Source of the DNA: Pictodentalium vernedei
Taxonomy: Eukaryota > Mollusca > Scaphopoda > Dentaliida > Dentaliidae
Assembly: GCA_031216915.1 (NCBI GenBank)
Contig: CM062289.1
Span: 63,495,741 to 63,559,740, forward strand
DNA length: 64,000 bases
Direction: 5' to 3'
Shown here: one piece after another, positions 63,129 through 64,000 of the stretch
Numbering within the stretch: position 1 is the stretch's first letter
How the letters are laid out: each line of letters starts with the position of its first letter
The notes under the pieces: generated by a model
The model's database searches: none
Seen by the model: only the letters and a program-made list of their open reading frames with translations
Told to the model about the DNA's origin: nothing
Program-made: the position numbers and the translations under genes

Positions 63129-64000
63129 AAAGGGATTCTTTAAAAGGAATTCCATAAAATGGAATTCCTATCCGACTCCGTAAAATGGGATTCCGTGTCT
63201 TATCGTCGACACTCGAGGTATTCCCCTTCCCTATTAGAAGAATTCAGTTCAAAGGGTTGTACTTCATTAAGTTTAAAATTTATTCAGTTAAATGTTGTTC
63301 AGTTCAAATGGTGTTTATTTATATTAGATATAAAAAGTTCATTCAAAAAGTTCAAGGATGTTAACATTGGGATATATTTAGGGGTTATAGTTCGTTCAAA
63401 CAGTTCAAAGGGGGTTAATTATATATACCTTCATTAGGGTTATAGTTCATTTCAAACAGTTCAAGAGTGTTAACATTGGGTTATATTTATGGGTTGTAGT
63501 TCACTCAGATCAGTTCGATCTTCGTTCACTTTGTTCTGTTCACTTCGATCTTGGCTGTGTTGGATCTTTGTTCATTTTTAATGGTAAATTCACTTCGAGT
63601 TTGCTTATATTCGATCAGATCAGTTCGATTTTCTTCAATTTGTTCTGATCACTTCGATCTTGGTTGTGTTGGATCTTCGTTCTGTACCTTTATTGTTTTG
63701 TAGTGGTTGGTTGTGTCTGTTCAGTTGTTTCCAACTAGTTCGATCTTCGTTCATGTTTCGTCTGTTTAGTTAGGTTGTTGCATGTAGCATTTAGGGGTTA
63801 CAGTCCATTCAGATTAAAAATTTTATTGTATATATTGGGTATTAAGATTAAGTTAAAGTTTATGTTGTGTTCCCTTCGACCTTGTTGTAGTTAATGAATT
63901 AGGCTTTATTAGTCCCTTTCCATACCCTCGAGTGTCGACGATAAAACACGGAATCCCATTTTACGGAGTCGGATAGGAATTCCATTTTATGGAATCCCTT
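63129..64000. mobile_element. Long-TIR element, cut by window edge
   Basis: AAAGGGATTCTTTAAAAGGA, ATTCCATAAAATGGAATTCC, CGACTCCGTAAAATGGGATT and CGTCGACACTCGAGG at the left are mirrored by CCCTCGAGTGTCGACG, AATCCCATTTTACGGAGTCG and GGAATTCCATTTTATGGAAT at the right. Arms are at least 75 bp. The ~700-bp interior is built of GTTCGATCTTCGTTCA and TTCAAAGGGTTAATAT-like degenerate repeats. No ORF. Confidence 0.8.

Overview
This window is eukaryotic, repeat-dominated DNA, most likely from a marine invertebrate and plausibly a bivalve or other mollusc. The sequence shows AT-rich non-coding DNA, dense short inverted-repeat elements (MITEs), tRNA- and 5S-derived SINEs, non-LTR retrotransposon fragments, and 'pearl'/Helitron-like elements made of ~146-171 bp tandem monomers followed by an ACGT/ACGG microsatellite and a terminal hairpin. 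The last type is known mainly from bivalves. The taxon is an inference. There is no operon, rRNA operon, CRISPR array or complete host gene. One convincing candidate host exon was found (36568-36799, minus strand, two membrane segments and a perfect splice donor).

1-8 kb: Tc1/mariner-like MITEs (families A and B), piggyBac-like MITEs (family C, TTAA termini), two adjacent SINEs with different heads and the same tail, a 228-bp near-perfect hairpin, and a composite A element nested inside a C element. 8-13 kb: a hairpin MITE, then a pearl-like tandem-array element with poly-C runs. 13-19 kb: one hAT-type element inside another, both with exact 8-bp target duplications, more A/B/C MITEs, long hairpins, and a MITE built of GGTCTCTCAAGACAGG repeats. 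19-28 kb: three array elements with ~170-bp monomers, one of them inserted in a family D MITE. 28-38 kb: ATTCATGG-rich low-complexity DNA, nested D, B and C MITEs, a hAT-type MITE in D, an I-type LINE 3' end with an intact RNase H frame inside a B MITE, the candidate host exon, and a decayed Tc1 transposase. 38-44 kb: a 5-kb array of ~146-bp monomers interrupted by a hAT-type element. 44-52 kb: a CR1/Jockey-like LINE split by a B MITE, a TIR MITE, and a second LINE remnant split by a hAT MITE. 52-61 kb: a dispersed repeat family, LTR-like repeats, and a Jockey-like RT pseudogene with a tandemly repeated 3' tail. 61-64 kb: two TIR elements, the last cut by the window edge.

The window is best read as a stratigraphy of transposon insertions. 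At least nine insertions into an older element can be seen, most with target-site duplications that give relative age. The two most unusual patterns are modular swaps. The same hairpin core occurs between two unrelated sets of terminal repeats (A versus B, and C2 versus E), and the same SINE body is attached to a 5S head and to a tRNA head within 1 kb. All family assignments rest on visible motifs; no database search was possible.
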